Source: Heterotrichella gracilis (taxonomy: Eukaryota; Sar; Xanthophyceae; Tribonematales; Xanthonemataceae). Taken from it: a stretch of 64,000 nt of DNA. Positions 22,355 through 34,910 of the stretch are shown in pieces. The stretch spans positions 1 to 64,000 of the forward strand of contig JAULBX010025164.1 of assembly GCA_032358255.1 (NCBI GenBank), read 5' to 3'. The stretch's first letter is position 1; each line of letters opens with the position of its first letter. Made by a program: the position numbers and the translations under genes. The notes below the pieces were generated by a model. The model was given only the letters and a program-made list of their open reading frames with translations. It made no database searches and was not told the DNA's origin.

Positions 22355-25300
22355 CTAGGGCACGAGCTTGTGGAAGAATTCTGGGAGTTGCAGGCGCAGG
22401 GGCATCGACCAGCTTGCGCTGTTGTTGCTGATTGCTGCGGTGGATACCGATGACAGCTGGGCCTCGTACAGCTTGCATAAGGTGGAGTAGAGGTACTGCA
22501 GGGGCGGAAAACGCGGGTGGGTCAGCAAGTGGGGATGACATATCGCAGCGTCAGGCTCATAAGGTGTTGCGTGTGGCAGCTGAGCATCATTCGGCTTGCC
22601 AGTTGTTTGAGCCGTGCTTGCGGGGTGCTTGCTCGAACATATTCAAAGGTATGCAGACGCCAAGCTATGCAGAAGGTGAGGGCCATACAGAGCCACACCC
22701 GATTGCTGTTTTTGCTATAGCCAAAAGCCCTTCCCATGCACTGCCATGCCAATGATTGTGGGGTGCAAGCAGTACAAGATGCTGTGGCATGCACATATGC
22801 CCAGCGAAACCCACTGCACATGCCGGCCCTACCTGCGGCATGTGGTCCGCCATCATACGCTTTGACAGCAGAATACCCTCCTCCATGAGGTCACCAGGGT
22901 CTAGCCACACAGGCTCGTAGCGCCGCTTGCCTGCACGCGTGTCGCTGGCTCGGGAGACTGGCCGCAGGAAGATGATCCTGCGCAGCGGACTAGGGTTTAG
23001 GATGTAGGGTGCGCAGCGGACAAGTGCTTAGAGTCAGGGTTGGCATGACTAAGCTGACGGCTGACAATGTTTACGGTTCAGGGTTAACGGTGTTGCAACT
23101 GGTGGCCCTAAACCCAACCCACTTGGCTGACTAGGCTGCCAGCTGACAATTGCCTAGGGTTTAGGGTGTTGCAGCTGGTGGCCCTAAACCCCGCCCACTG
23201 CCAATGGGCTGTGGGGTTGGTTTGTGTGCGGCATTTTAATTACCGCATTGAGAGCCACCAAACCCCAGCGCTGCACGTCCTACGTTTCAACCAGCCCATC
23301 TCACGCGGGAGCAGCAAGCGTGAGGCCGACTTGTCCCACTCACACCTAGGCTGTATAGGCTGTAACCGCTGCGACCTGTTGCCACCCATATGATTGCTCT
23401 GTGCACCCCCACCTTGCTGGAGGCTGGAAGGTGGCCGCCAGCACCACCCGGGCTCGTTGAGGGTTTAAGGTGTAAGATTTAGGGTTAGGCTTTCTGTGCA
23501 CCCCCGCCTTGCTGGAGGCTGGAAGATGGCCGCTAGCGCCACCCAAGGCTTGTTTAGGGTTTGGGTTTAGTTTTTAGGGTTAGGCTTTCTGTGCACCCCC
23601 ACCTTGCTGGAGGCTGGAAGGTTGCCGCTAGCGCCACCCAAGGCTCGTTTAGGGTTTAGGGTTTACGGTTTAGGGTTTACGGTTTAGGGTTTCTGTGCAC
23701 CCCACACCTTGCGGGAGGCTGGAAGGTTGCTGCCAGCGCCACCCGGGGCTCATTGGCGTCCCGCCGCCGCACAGACTCCTGATAGGTTGCCAGCGCCTCG
23801 AGTGCTTCACCCGACAAGGCCTCGGGGGGGAGCAGCAGCTCTGCTTCGGTCCATTTCCTGCCAAAGATGGATCGTAGTACGTACACCACCTTAGGCACCT
23901 TGCAGCGGGCTGCGGCAAGGACCTGCGCATGGCAAGGAGTGGTCAGATGGTTGGTGATGTGGGTTGCTTGGGAAAGAAAAGTGGGGGAAATGGTACTTGG
24001 GTATAAGCACTTCCTCTTGAATAGGCTAAGATAGCAACGATGCAGAGCTTTGGCAGGTCCCAAAGTGGCTGTTTTACACCAGCTGGACTGCGTAAACTGC
24101 CAGACGTACACCACATTGGGCACCTTGCCGCGGGCTGCGGCAAGGACCTGGGCGGTGCAGAAGCATGTTGGTTACACGGGGTTGTGCAGTGCCTTGCAAT
24201 ATGAGAACTCTGGGCTGAGGTAGCAGCACCAGTAGCTCCTCCTAACGGCTGGCAGTGGGGCTTTTTTTCCTATACAGGCGCTTGCTTGGCTGATTGAGAC
24301 AGCAAAAACTGCCAGGCAAGCGCCAGGGTTGACTGCGCCAAGCCCTCGATGGTTGGGATTGGCGCGAGGGGGCAGGCATGGGCCCTGTACCCAAGGTAGC
24401 GATTTGGGAGTTCGAGCGCTTACTATAGACAAGAACTGGGCCTGCTACACTGTTTCACTCGTTAAGAGTCCCAGGTCGAGACGTTCATACGGAGTTTTGT
24501 TCCTAGACAACAAGCACACTACTCGGGATGCAGTGGAAGGTCTACATGCCCGTGCGTATGCGGAGCATCTTTAAATACCCCCACCACGAACAAACAGCGA
24601 CCATATTTGAAACAAACGACAGGTTAGCTTGCGTTCTGAAAGTGGGTTTACTTTGAACACGGCGAGATGTTTCGAACTCGAGAGTCAATAGGTAAACAGA
24701 AAGGTCGGAAATTCTGTTCGATACATGCGTTCCGGGGATGTAGCTCAAATGGTAGAGCGCTCGCTTAGCATGCGAGAGGCAGAGGGATCGATGCCCTCCA
24801 TCTCCATGTACGTTTTGCTCTTTTTGCCATTTTTGCTATTTTGCTTCTGGTGCTCCTAATACACTGCAAGTGATGCAAACAGCATGTTTTTGCTGTTCTT
24901 GCATGTACATAGGAAAAGCGCTGCAAGTGTGCGCCGCTTCATCCATCGACTTCATTGTTGCAGTGATATCACACCATGTCAGGGTAAAACCTACTGAAAG
25001 GTAAACTTTGCAAAGTGGTTAAAAGTTTTTGTTTATTTGCAGGGTGGACAGCTTCATATTTATTCAGTGTGGACAGCTTTATGATAATCTGCAGAATCTG
25101 CAGAATTTGGACTTGCTGGATTGGCCGGCATGACCCTGCCACCATGCAGTGACTGCCAGTCAGTGCATGTGTGTGCATCTGACTTACGATATTGTCTCGC
25201 AGCCTGTCCAGTGTGCCAACGCTCAGCCTTGGTATCCACTCCTTGCCACAAACCACAGCGGTGCACCAGGACCGCGTCTCCTCGGCAGCATTGGGTGAAA

Positions 25301-28300
25301 ACAAGCCGCCGGGGGGTGAATAGGCCCAGCACTTCACCCTGCACGACGGGGCACAGCTGCTTCAGACAGAGAAGGATATGCACGCCCTGGCGCAGTAGTG
25401 CGCCCCACGTGGGCATGTGGTTGTTTAGGGTTTAGGGTCCACTTCCATGCAGGAATCTCAAACCCTAACTGCACAAGTTCCCATAGCGCAAACACTAGAT
25501 CCACTTGATATATGTCATTATTTAACCCATACCGTGAACAGCGGCTACCTTACATATGATGCAATTTCTATTAAACTACGCCATTTCTACTCATGCACTT
25601 GCTGTCTCGTTTTAGTGTGAGCCCACCGTTTGTAGAAGTGGCGCAGGTACATGGCCACAAACGTGGCTGCCCCTACCCCCAGGCTGTGACCTGTAACCCC
25701 ACAGCTCACAGGGGCCGACAAATGCACCAAAAAATGCGTACTACTGATTTGACCGATAGTTGATATAAATGCCTGTTTCACACTTACCCTACAGGTCGCT
25801 TTTTTTTTTATTTGCACGCGCACCGTTTGTAAAAGTGGCGCAGGTACATGGCCACAAACGTGGCCGCCCCTGCCCCCAGGCTGTGCCCCGTCACCACGAT
25901 ACCCCACTGCTCATAGGGACCCCCAGGCCCCACAAGCTCTGCCAGCTGGCCGGTGGTCTGCAGGTCAGCCACCAGGGCACGCGCGGAGTCCAGGATGCCG
26001 CTGTGGCCGGCAAACGTGGTGGTGCGGCCTGCATAACCCACAATGTACGTATTTTGGTAATTTAACCATTCTGTTTCTTAATTTATTTCCATTAATTTCC
26101 TTTATTTTCTGTATTTACGGCCTGCCCAAGCGACATTCGCTTCCATCACCCGGCCAATTTAAGCACCCCTTCTTACCTGCCAGCTGCAGCGGCGGCGCGG
26201 ACATGGCATGCGCATCCCCGCCGCCCCCCTCCGGGCCCCGCATCCATTCATCCAGCGACGCGGGGTCAAACAGCAAAATTGGTAAGCACCATTTTCAACA
26301 CTCACACCCACCCACGTAACCTGCCACACCAGCAGTAATGCACATATGCCCTGTACACTTCCTTACCTGCCAGTTGGAGCGGCGGCGCAGACATGGCCTG
26401 CGCATCCCCGCCACCCCCCTCAGGGCCCCGCATCCATTCATCCAGCGACGCGGGGTCAAACAGGAGGTCAGTGAGCACATTGTCGACGCTCAGCGAGCCC
26501 CGAATGGAGATGATGATGTGTTGGGTCTCGTGATCCAAGCCTAGGAAGTAGACCAGGCAGCCCTTGATCTCGTCCTCGTAGCGCACGAATACTAGGTCTG
26601 CTGGGGAGAATTGGCTGACCTGCAGCAAGAAATGGGGTTTAATAACCAACAAAACACACACACTTATATATATGGTCTTTATTTACCATCAAATTGTATA
26701 CATTGCCAATTGCAATGTGCTGGGGCTTCTTGTCTAGGCCTATTAAAGACAAATCAGCCTGCTCATAGACCCTATACAAACCCTGAAGAACCCTAAACAA
26801 ACAATAAGCAAACCCTAAACCCCCATCCCTGCCCACCTGGTAGATTGCCTCTTTGTCAAACTGGTTGCGCAGCTTGAGGTCCCGCACGCGCTCCTTGAGA
26901 GCAAGCTCCCGCCTTGCCTGTGCACCCACCGCCCCCAGGAACATGGCGCAGTTGCGGCCAAAGCACAGCCCGCAACACCGCCTGCAGGGCCAAAGGCGGG
27001 CTTACAGCACGGACCTGGTTTTAAGGGACAGGTAGGTCACATCCGCAGTTACAAGCAAGGTAAGATAGGTTACAGGGAGAGGCAAGACCCTCCTTGCCTG
27101 TGCCCGCACCGCCCCCAGGCACTCGGCGCAGTTGCGGCCAAAGCAAAGCTCGCAGCGCCTGGGACAGCAACAGTATCTCAGGGAAAGATGAGGAAATGTG
27201 GGTGGACAAAATTACAAGCCGGTCACAGCTGCTGTCACAGGCAAGGTAAGATAGGTTAATGAATGATACCAGGGCAAAGATGGCATAGTAAATGGCCCTT
27301 TCTAGGGTTTTAAGTCAGGGTTAGGGTTCAGGGCTTGACCCATACAACACGTACTTGTGTGGTGCGTCACTGATGAGGTACAGGAGGTACCCATAGGCAG
27401 CCAGCGCAAATTTGGCATAGTAGGCGGCATCTTTGAGATCCCGGGGACCAACCGCCTTGAAATCCCCGATCCCCCGAAAGCTGTCCTCGCTGCAAGGCAC
27501 AGAAACCCTTAATTTGCCACGTACTCCGATGCAACCGTCCAACAAAACCCTTGGCCTCAACCGTTATTTTGCCTCATACTCCAGATACAAGAGCAGAATC
27601 CCTTGCAAGTATAATCTTCAGTAAGAACAAGCTTTGTGCCAGAACGCTGTGATGAGTATGTGAGCTAGATGCACATCATGCATGTTGGTACGCTGTCGTC
27701 CACATACCCGTCCAATGTCACAAACAGTAAAACCACTTGTCCATCTTCATCCTACTGTGCGCTGTCCACCAAGAAATTAAAAACAAACCCTACTTGCCTG
27801 TAGTTTGGTATTGAAACCGGCGTGACCAGCTTAGGCCTGTGCGAATAGGCTGTGGTGAGTATGTGGCCCAGCTGCACATCATGCACTTACGCTATTCTCC
27901 GCCAATACACCCTAAATGTCCCAACCAGCAGAGCATGTTGGTCCCTGCATTTTTTTGCCTACAGTGCGATCCATAACACCTACTAACAAGAACAATACTT
28001 CATTACTTGCCTGTAGTTTGGTATTGAGACCGGCGTGACCAGCTTGGGCCTGTGCGAGTAGGCTGTGGTGAGTATATGGCCCAGCTGCACGTCAATGGTT
28101 GCACAGTCGGGAATGCGGCGCCCACTGGCCGTCACTATCGCAGCGTCCGAGCGGCCGGCGGAGGGTGTCTGGTGCAGCAGGCTAGCGGCTGAAGCTCCCG
28201 ATGTATCTGTATCAGAGCTTGGACTGCCTGAGACGAGGTGAAGAAGGGGTGAAGGAAAGTTAAGTGCATGCCTGTTGTACTCATCCCACCATGCAATTGC

Positions 28301-31300
28301 AAATGTATGCAATTTTGGAGACGTTTTGATGAAATGGTCTGAGCGGCCAGCGGAGGTGTCTGATGGAGTAGGCTAGCAGCTGAGGCTCCGCAGGTATCGG
28401 TGTCAGAGCTTGGACTGCCTGGCCTGAAGGGAAGTAAGGGTGAGGGATTGTATGCTTGCTGTACTCATCCCACCATGCCATGCGCTTGCAATCGTATGCA
28501 TTTTGACACAAACCCTAGTTCCTGCGCATCCAAACCCTGGGAAATACAACCACGCCTGCCAGCACGCCGCTGGTCATTCCCAGAGAGCTGTCCTGTCGGA
28601 GCTCCACCCCAGCTTGTATGCCATTCACCTTGAAGCGGCACACCCTGTGCCCAGTCTGCACTTTCCAAATCCCTCGAAAGCAATCACAAGGAACCCATGC
28701 TACATCATAAACCCTACACTCCCACACTCTAGGAAATGCAACCTGAAGCTACAACCACCCACCTGCCAATGGGCCGCTGGCCATTCCCAGGGAGCTGTCC
28801 TGTGGGAGCTCCACCCCAGCCTGCGTGCCGTTTACCCCTTGGGCAGCCAGCCGCATGGCCAGCTTCCGCCTCTCAAAGCGCTGCGCAGCCACCGCTAGGA
28901 ATACCCCCACTGTCAGGTCGGTGGGGGTCATATCCATGTGACCAAACATCTGCAGGCGGGACATGGGAGAGTTAGCCTGCGCGCCATACATATGCAAGCT
29001 TCCACAATGATGTGTCTGCTGGGGTCATCAGTGGCGAGACATGGAACTGTTTGCCACCCAACAAGGGTGTATTTTGCTTGCTCATGCGCAGAAGGAGAAT
29101 GAGGCGGTGGTTCTCTGAGGAGCTTGAACCCCTGTGCAAAGTGCTTGACCACGATTAAGTGGAGATTATAAAACGTCCACCTTGACTTTGCGTTATAGTG
29201 GCATCGGTGCAATCGACAGGCAAGTGGGGATGAATACCGTACTGGCGATAAGGTTCGCCCCCCATTTCAGACAACAATATAAAGCATGGTTTTCAACGAT
29301 GTTTGGAGAGCCAAGTTTAGGTTTGGGCACGAACAGGAGCAATTATAGCCATTTCGCCCCGCAGGGAGACAATTTTAAGATTTAAAATGCATTTTGCCCC
29401 AGACAAAACGATTAATTATAAAAATTCTCCAAAAACAAATATATAAGTATTGGGGGCGAACCTTTATCACCAGTACGGTAATTCAATGGGCAACTATATA
29501 GATTACCAATCTGCACATCCCATGCACATAGTACACAACACCATCCCATTACATAAAGGTAGTGTACCCTACATGTACCCTACCGTGGCAAACAGCCTGC
29601 CCAGCTTGACCACCAGTGGGGTTTTGTTCCCATGCTCATCCTCAGGGATGTCGTCTCGGCGCACGCAGCAGTAGATGCAGCAGCATGCCGCGCAGCACTT
29701 GCAGCGCCTCTCCCACGAGGTGGGGTTGCGGTAGTCTGGGAACAGGTTGTAAGAGACCACCAGGATGATGAGCAGGAATGCGATGATGGCCCAGGTGGAC
29801 CAGATCAGGGCCTGCGGGGGGTTGAATTAGTTAAAATGATCAGAAGTATGATCAGCAGGAAGGCGATGATCGCCCAGGTGCACCAGATCAGGGCCCGCAG
29901 GGGGTTGAGGGAATCAAAAGGCGCTTAGCCGATGCCAGGACAATCAGGTGGACCAGAGGTTTACTCAGCAAACATAGTCCAGCCCAAAACTGCAGAAACA
30001 TTGCGGGGGTAGGCTTGTGCCCAGTACCAGCGATGCTGCATGCGTTGTATGGAAGGTCCTTTTCCCCTTCATTCATGTGCAGGCGGTTCGTCCTATCATC
30101 TGAATATTGAAGTATACTCCCTTGTGATTTACCATTGCGTGCAAATTGCTTTGACGCAACCAAATTCTGAGGCAGAACCCAGCAGAGCAAGGCTGACTAC
30201 ACGCAGAGGCAAATCACAGGGGGTTCAACTGCAACACAGCTTTTGCGAACAATTTATGGTATGCTCGGTGGTACATAGATGTGGGGCGGGGGATGAACTT
30301 CATGTGTGCACTCTTCAGCGTCACTGGTATTGTATTATGGTTTCTCTTTTCAATTCTATAATATAATGATACAATACAATTATAAAATGAACTACATTTT
30401 AAATTGTTTAATATTTCGTACAAAAGCCTTCTTCATTCCTGTAGATTTGTGACTCACCAGTATCGTCTCTCTAGGCATCCAGGGAGAGCCATCCTCTTGG
30501 AAGCACACAGGCACATCACCATAGTAGAGCGTGGTCCCGTACACTGCACAACAGCAACCGATCCCACATTCAACACCAATGCAGCTGACCTTGGATAATG
30601 CAAATTTCCAATGTTGTTGCATGCGTTGGCTGATCACCTTGGGGGCAAGATCCAGGGCAGAATGGTAGGGTTTTTGAAGGGTTTTCGTACCATTCAAGCC
30701 CAGCTGTGCAAGGGTGCACACCACCCCCACATACAGCAGATTTGGCACCCTCCGCCTCCTTCGAGTCTCAAAGATGGAGCCTGCACACAGCACATAGTAA
30801 ACAAAGCGCGATCTTAATGGCAGGAGCCATGTGTAGACCCTATATGCATGCATATGAGCAGTTGCAATCCCATACTGGGGTTGTCACACAGCCGAGGAAC
30901 AGTTACCCAATTACTTCCTATAAACAGTAGAATAACTCAGAATCCTGAGTTGTTGAGCATACGGAGTGACAAAGCTGTGCAACATGCATGCATGCCTAAT
31001 TTGAGCAAACGGCACAGGTTCTTGTAACAAGCCTCTACAGCACAAGAAGGGGTTAAGATGTATTCCCATATCAGTTTGTTACCTCTGGTGCTGACAACGG
31101 CCGTCCAGGTCTCCAGGACAAACGACAGCGCGAACACGCCCAGTAGCGAGTACAGGAACAGTTCATAACTGCCGCTGACTGGCGTTTTACACCGGGCGTC
31201 CAGCTCCACCGTCACCGCCGTTTTGATCAGCAGGATGACCCAACACAAGTGGAACGCTGCCGTGATCGTGCTGGGTATGGTCAGGTCGTCAGAACCCAGG

Positions 31301-31335
31301 AGCCAGCGCCTGCCGAACCACTTTAGGGCTGGCAT
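22355..31335 (-). CDS. sn1-type diacylglycerol lipase (DAGL), complete, 14 exons, 816 aa
   Basis: Membrane serine lipase that cleaves the sn-1 acyl chain of diacylglycerol; in animals this yields 2-arachidonoylglycerol. Exons: 31083-31335, 30691-30780, 30458-30543, 29584-29811, 28763-28949, 28011-28227, 27355-27489, 26837-26981, 26367-26619, 25824-26028, 25188-25338, 23708-23922, 22833-22977 and 22355-22495; total 2451 nt, all phases close. The N-terminus (FGRRW.LGSDDLTIP) matches DAGL-alpha/beta, followed by hydrophobic membrane segments. A Cys-rich stretch (CKCCAACCCIYCC) lies in exon 4. The lipase core has IISIRGSLS, the nucleophile elbow GHSLGAG (exon 10), CWAYSPPGGLF (exon 11), PPARIIFLRP, and MMADHMPQ, which fits the catalytic His of the family. 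The long regulatory tail of DAGL-alpha is absent, so it is more DAGL-beta-like. The exon-6 donor is GC. Many exon-edge copies lie in the introns. Confidence 0.95.
23400..23755 (-). repeat. Four tandem copies of the 3' end of lipase exon 12
   Basis: The real exon end is at 23708-23755 (ATFQPPAR). Three further copies lie downstream at about 23597-23646, 23502-23551 and 23405-23455, with a period of about 95 bp. Each keeps the AAGGTGGGG-type donor and is separated by AGGGTTTAGGG-like sequence. Because each has a donor in the same phase, splicing could in principle use any of them. Confidence 0.92.
24105..24150 (-). repeat. Copy of the 5' edge of lipase exon 12
   Basis: The segment repeats 23885-23925: acceptor plus codons for VLAAAR.KVP.VVYV. 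It lies upstream of the real exon in the same intron. Confidence 0.85.
24734..24806 (+). tRNA. tRNA-Ala (anticodon AGC)
   Basis: A full cloverleaf can be folded: acceptor GGGGATG with CATCTCC, including the G3:U70 pair that is the alanine identity element. The D arm is GCTC..GAGC, the anticodon arm CTCGC-TTAGCAT-GCGAG reads AGC, the variable loop is 5 bases, the T arm is GAGGG-ATCGATG-CCCTC, and the discriminator base is A. No intron. T-rich runs just downstream (GTTTTGCTCTTTTT) fit RNA polymerase III termination. The gene lies inside a lipase intron, on the opposite strand. Confidence 0.96.
25617..25715 (-). repeat. Copy of the lipase nucleophile-elbow exon end
   Basis: Repeats the 3' half of exon 10 (25824-25905), including codons for VTGHSLG.GAATFVAMYLRH and a donor. 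In this copy the elbow reads GHSLGVG rather than GHSLGAG. Confidence 0.9.
26170..26275 (-). repeat. Copy of the 3' end of lipase exon 9
   Basis: About 100 bp nearly identical to 26367-26470, encoding LLFDPASLDEWMRGPEGGGG and ending in the same GTAAG donor. It lies in the downstream intron. Confidence 0.92.
27080..27165 (-). repeat. Copy of the 5' edge of lipase exon 8
   Basis: Repeats 26900-26985 (codons around FGRNCA.FLGAV.AQAR) with moderate divergence, in the upstream intron. The flanking intron sequence (AGGCAAGGTAAGATAGGTTA) itself occurs twice, near 27055 and 27240. Confidence 0.85.
27797..28425 (-). repeat. Copies on both sides of lipase exon 6
   Basis: The real exon is 28011-28227. 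Its 3' end plus the GC donor recurs at 27797-27890 (codons for KLVTPVSIPNYR). Its 5' edge recurs at about 28335-28425 (SPSSDTD..GASAASLLHQT). So one exon has a decayed copy in each flanking intron. Confidence 0.9.
28558..28640 (-). repeat. Copy of the 3' end of lipase exon 5
   Basis: Repeats 28763-28845, with codons for NG.QAGVEL.QDSSLGM.SG.LAG and the donor side, in the downstream intron. Confidence 0.88.
29000..29583. other. Lipase intron 4 with AT-rich filler
   Basis: Between exons 5 and 4 I see no gene. A small plus-strand open frame (29182-29385) has no recognisable similarity. Unlike most introns here, this one has little telomere-like sequence and no obvious exon copy. Confidence 0.5.
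29838..29905 (-). repeat. Copy of the 5' edge of lipase exon 4
   Basis: Repeats 29762-29821: the acceptor side and the codons for ALIW.TWAIIAFLLIIL, just upstream of the real exon. Confidence 0.88.
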
Positions 31336-32698
31336 ACTAGCTTCAACGCTGCGGCGTTACAACCGTAGACCCCATGTCAACACCACCGCAAGACTTGTCT
31401 GCCTTTTGAGCCCTCTGCAACGCCCATCGGTGTCATGCCACAAAGGAATGAAGGGTGGCACAGGTCACCCGTAGAATAGGGCTACTCAGGTGGGAACAAG
31501 GCCTGTGCGTTGCCAACAGCCATCGCTAACAACATGCAACAAGGCTTCTGCCGCCAATACGCCACACCTTCAACCTTTTGCTCTTGCGTTTGAGCTCCTT
31601 CAAACTGTAAAGTGGCTTAATAAATCTATGAAGGTCAGGGTTATATAACCCTAGGGCACCTTAGGCTAGGGTTTAGGCCTCAATGCTTGCAACCCAGATG
31701 GCACACCACAGTCACTGCAGCAGGGCTTTGCAAATATGAATGGCACAGCAAAATCAGATGGGACGCCACAGTGCTTGGGTACCCTTTCAAAGTAGTATAG
31801 CACCTTGCATTGCCACCGTTGGTTGCCAAGGGCAAACCCAGGGCCTCCAGCTTAGAATATTGTGTGCGGCAACACCATATCAAGTCGCAACAGCACACTG
31901 TGGGCAGGGGTTTGGGGGACAGGATCCTGGGCCAGGCCGGGAGCTTTCCACTGTCTACGATGTAGGACACCACGGCGCAAGGATACCTTAATGTGGCACT
32001 CCACACTGGCAGTTCATCGCTACACCCTCATCAGGGTTATCACGTAGCCCACCGAGTCTGATATAAAGCAGGCAACCCTTGACCCTAACCTATAAAGCTA
32101 CTAGCAAAAACACCCTATGCAAGCACTTCATATAGTATACAAGTCCTGAAATGTCGCAAACCCTGAACCCCAACCCCTGACCAGGCTCGTCATGTGGTTT
32201 TCTGTACACTGCCAGGCTGAACAGGTGTGGGGCGCTGCTGCGCCTGGATTAAATTGGTCGTGGGTGCTGGATGTTCCAGTTTGGCCAATCAGGCACTCAG
32301 CAACGTAATTGGAATGAACACAGAATAACTGCCAAGCACAACCGCAAGTTCATATATCCGCGGCGCCAGCCAGCGTGTCCAGAAAACCCGAGTTTTTCAA
32401 GGAGGAAAAACTCAACAGCTTTTCAGAGCTTGCAATGTCACTTCAACCACCTACCATGCCTTAATACCGTCCAAAACCCTACACCCTAACCAGGCCGTGC
32501 ATGTCGCTTGGCTTTCATACAATTACAACTACAACAAATTATCCTAGTTGATTACAGGCGTATGCCATATCATTATGATGTAGTAGTTCAATTACTGCAA
32601 TGTAGATTTTTGATTTTCATAGAGTCCCACGCATCCCAAATCCCTAGATTCTGAACAGGCTCTCTCCACGTCGCTCTTCAAGCATGAGGCGCAACGCA
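31336..32698. other. Intergenic region, lipase 5' side / K+ channel 3' side
   Basis: Both neighbours are on the minus strand; the lipase promoter and the channel 3' UTR should be here. Scattered single CCCTAA/TTTAGGG motifs occur (31650-31680, 32085-32185, 32475). No gene is recognised. The tract just before the channel stop is a run of 10 C's (32702-32710 plus 32711). Confidence 0.5.
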
Positions 32699-34879
32699 TT
32701 ACCCCCCCCCCTTGGGCTTCATACTACTCCGCATGCCCTTGGCACCCGGGCCTGATGGCAGGAGTGCATCGCTCACCACATCAGCCTCTGCAAAACACAG
32801 ACCAAGCGTCGTAACTTTGGACACAATGATTTGTGTCATACACTAGGGGGGTCGTTTTTGTTATGGGAAGTGACTCCCCATCTGTGCGATATGGGAGTCC
32901 TATTTTGAAGGGTATGCGTAGTGACGCCCCATGTGTGTGTCCATGACTGACGCAGGCCTCCTCCAGTGTGGTTTCAACTGCTCTGTTCAACATGAATAAG
33001 GTGATAGGCGGTGGTTGATGGACATGCCTGCAAACCCCCCAATGTGACCTGCTCACAGATCCTGGCCCAAACATGTGCAGGATAAACCCTAATTTGTGGT
33101 TGATGTCGTGCTACATAATGTAGCCCACAACCCCTGCACCGTGCAGAGCGGAGACATTCCTCCAAACCCCTCACCTGTAACGCTGTCCATCTGCCGCACA
33201 AACTCCTGCACATCTGACACACCCATGGCGTGCAGCAACTGCTCGGGCCCAAACGCCTGGCACTGGGCCGCCCTCTGCTCCCGAGGATACGCCGCCAGCT
33301 GGCGCTGCAGGTCGGTTTTCAGGCTGTACAGCGCGTGGGTGTACACCTCTGGGTGATTGGCAAGGACCACCTGCACCAGCAGATATAGGATTTAATCACA
33401 AATTATAAATTGAAATACATTTGTCTTTTTGCAATTTTACAGCTGTACACCTCTGGGTGGCTGGCAAGGACCACCTGCACCAGCACATATAAGTTTTAGA
33501 CCTACAACTATAAACGGAATTATATTTGTACATATTTTTTGTATTTTTTAAATTGTACAGATGGAGTACAATTGAAATGTATAATAAAATATGTACATTA
33601 CATCACATCTTTTAATGAACATCTGGAACGAAACTTCCGCATCTGGAGTGTAAGGCTGGTAAAGAAACGACGGTAATCGTGCTCACGATCACACTTGTGA
33701 TCGTCGTTGCCATGCGACTATGATTATGACTGATTGCATTTGCAATGAAGTACTGGATTGCGAGTTCTTGGTTGTTGCACCACTTACATCCATGTTCTTG
33801 ACGTCCAGCTCCCACAGCTTGCACCAGCCAATGGCGCGCAGGGAGTAGGGCCGGAATTGCGCCTCAGGGTATTTGTGTGAGAGAATCGCGGACTCCCCTA
33901 CCAGCACGGGTGCGCCATACACTGCCAGGGGTTGGCCTTGGAAAAGGGCCAAAAGTTGGCCCTCCTGAAGCCATGACACACAAACTGCGTGTGAGTTTAG
34001 CCATGTTTCATGCAGAGTGCTGGCCAGCCTCATTGATATAACCCTTGCAGAATTAAAATAATGCGTTCACTCCATAGGTCAGTGATACATGCATGCGAGA
34101 TAATGTTTTGGTACTGCTGGTAGCTTGGTGCATAGTTATTGTTGCCGATTCCCGTCACAAAACGTTTTTGCAATCCCTGGACATTTACTTGCACCTCGCC
34201 TGCAGCACCCAAAGCATTTATGCTGTTTGCCTGGTCCCCTCGCAGGCACAGGTTAACCAGCGACTTAACCCTAAGCCCTAAACCCTCCAATACCTTAAAC
34301 CTAAGCCCTGAATATCCTCCGTAGAACCATGCACCCCCACCTGCAGCACCCAGATGCTGTTTGCCTGGTCCCCTTGCTGGCACAGCTCCTGGCCAGGCGG
34401 GATAAACGCTAGCTTCAGATGCCCAATCAGGCTCTGCTGGAGGCGCCCATCCAGCGAGGAAAAGAACTCCGATTTTGTCAACACAGGCCAAACCGCGTTC
34501 TTGGCGACCGCGCACCGCAGGGTGTGCGGGAGCTCCCGGAAGAGGGTCATTTGCTCGATGTCGTGGCTCCCGGACCACACGTCGCGGTAGTAGGAGCGGA
34601 TGCGCTTGCTCAGGCCCCGGGGCACACGGTTGGCGGCCACGAACCGGTCCACCTCGCTCAGCTTGTCCAAGATGGCGTGCGCTTGGCTGCAAGAAAATGA
34701 GAAATGTAAGAAATGTAAGAGTTTCTAAGCTAATTTTACAACTGTTTTCTTTATCATATTGGTGCATTTTTTGTACCCGCACTGGGGAAAAAGCGCGTAC
34801 TGTGATTGACTGCGACAAAGCGGTCCACCTCGCTCAGCTTGTCCAGGATTGCGCTTGCTTTGCCGCAACTATATAGGCG

Positions 34880-34910
<31 letters not shown>

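Noticed and set aside
23290-23350. Extra lipase exon between exons 12 and 13
   Set aside because: Joining 23708 directly to 22977 closes the phase and gives the family sequence PPARIIFLRP; an extra exon would break it.
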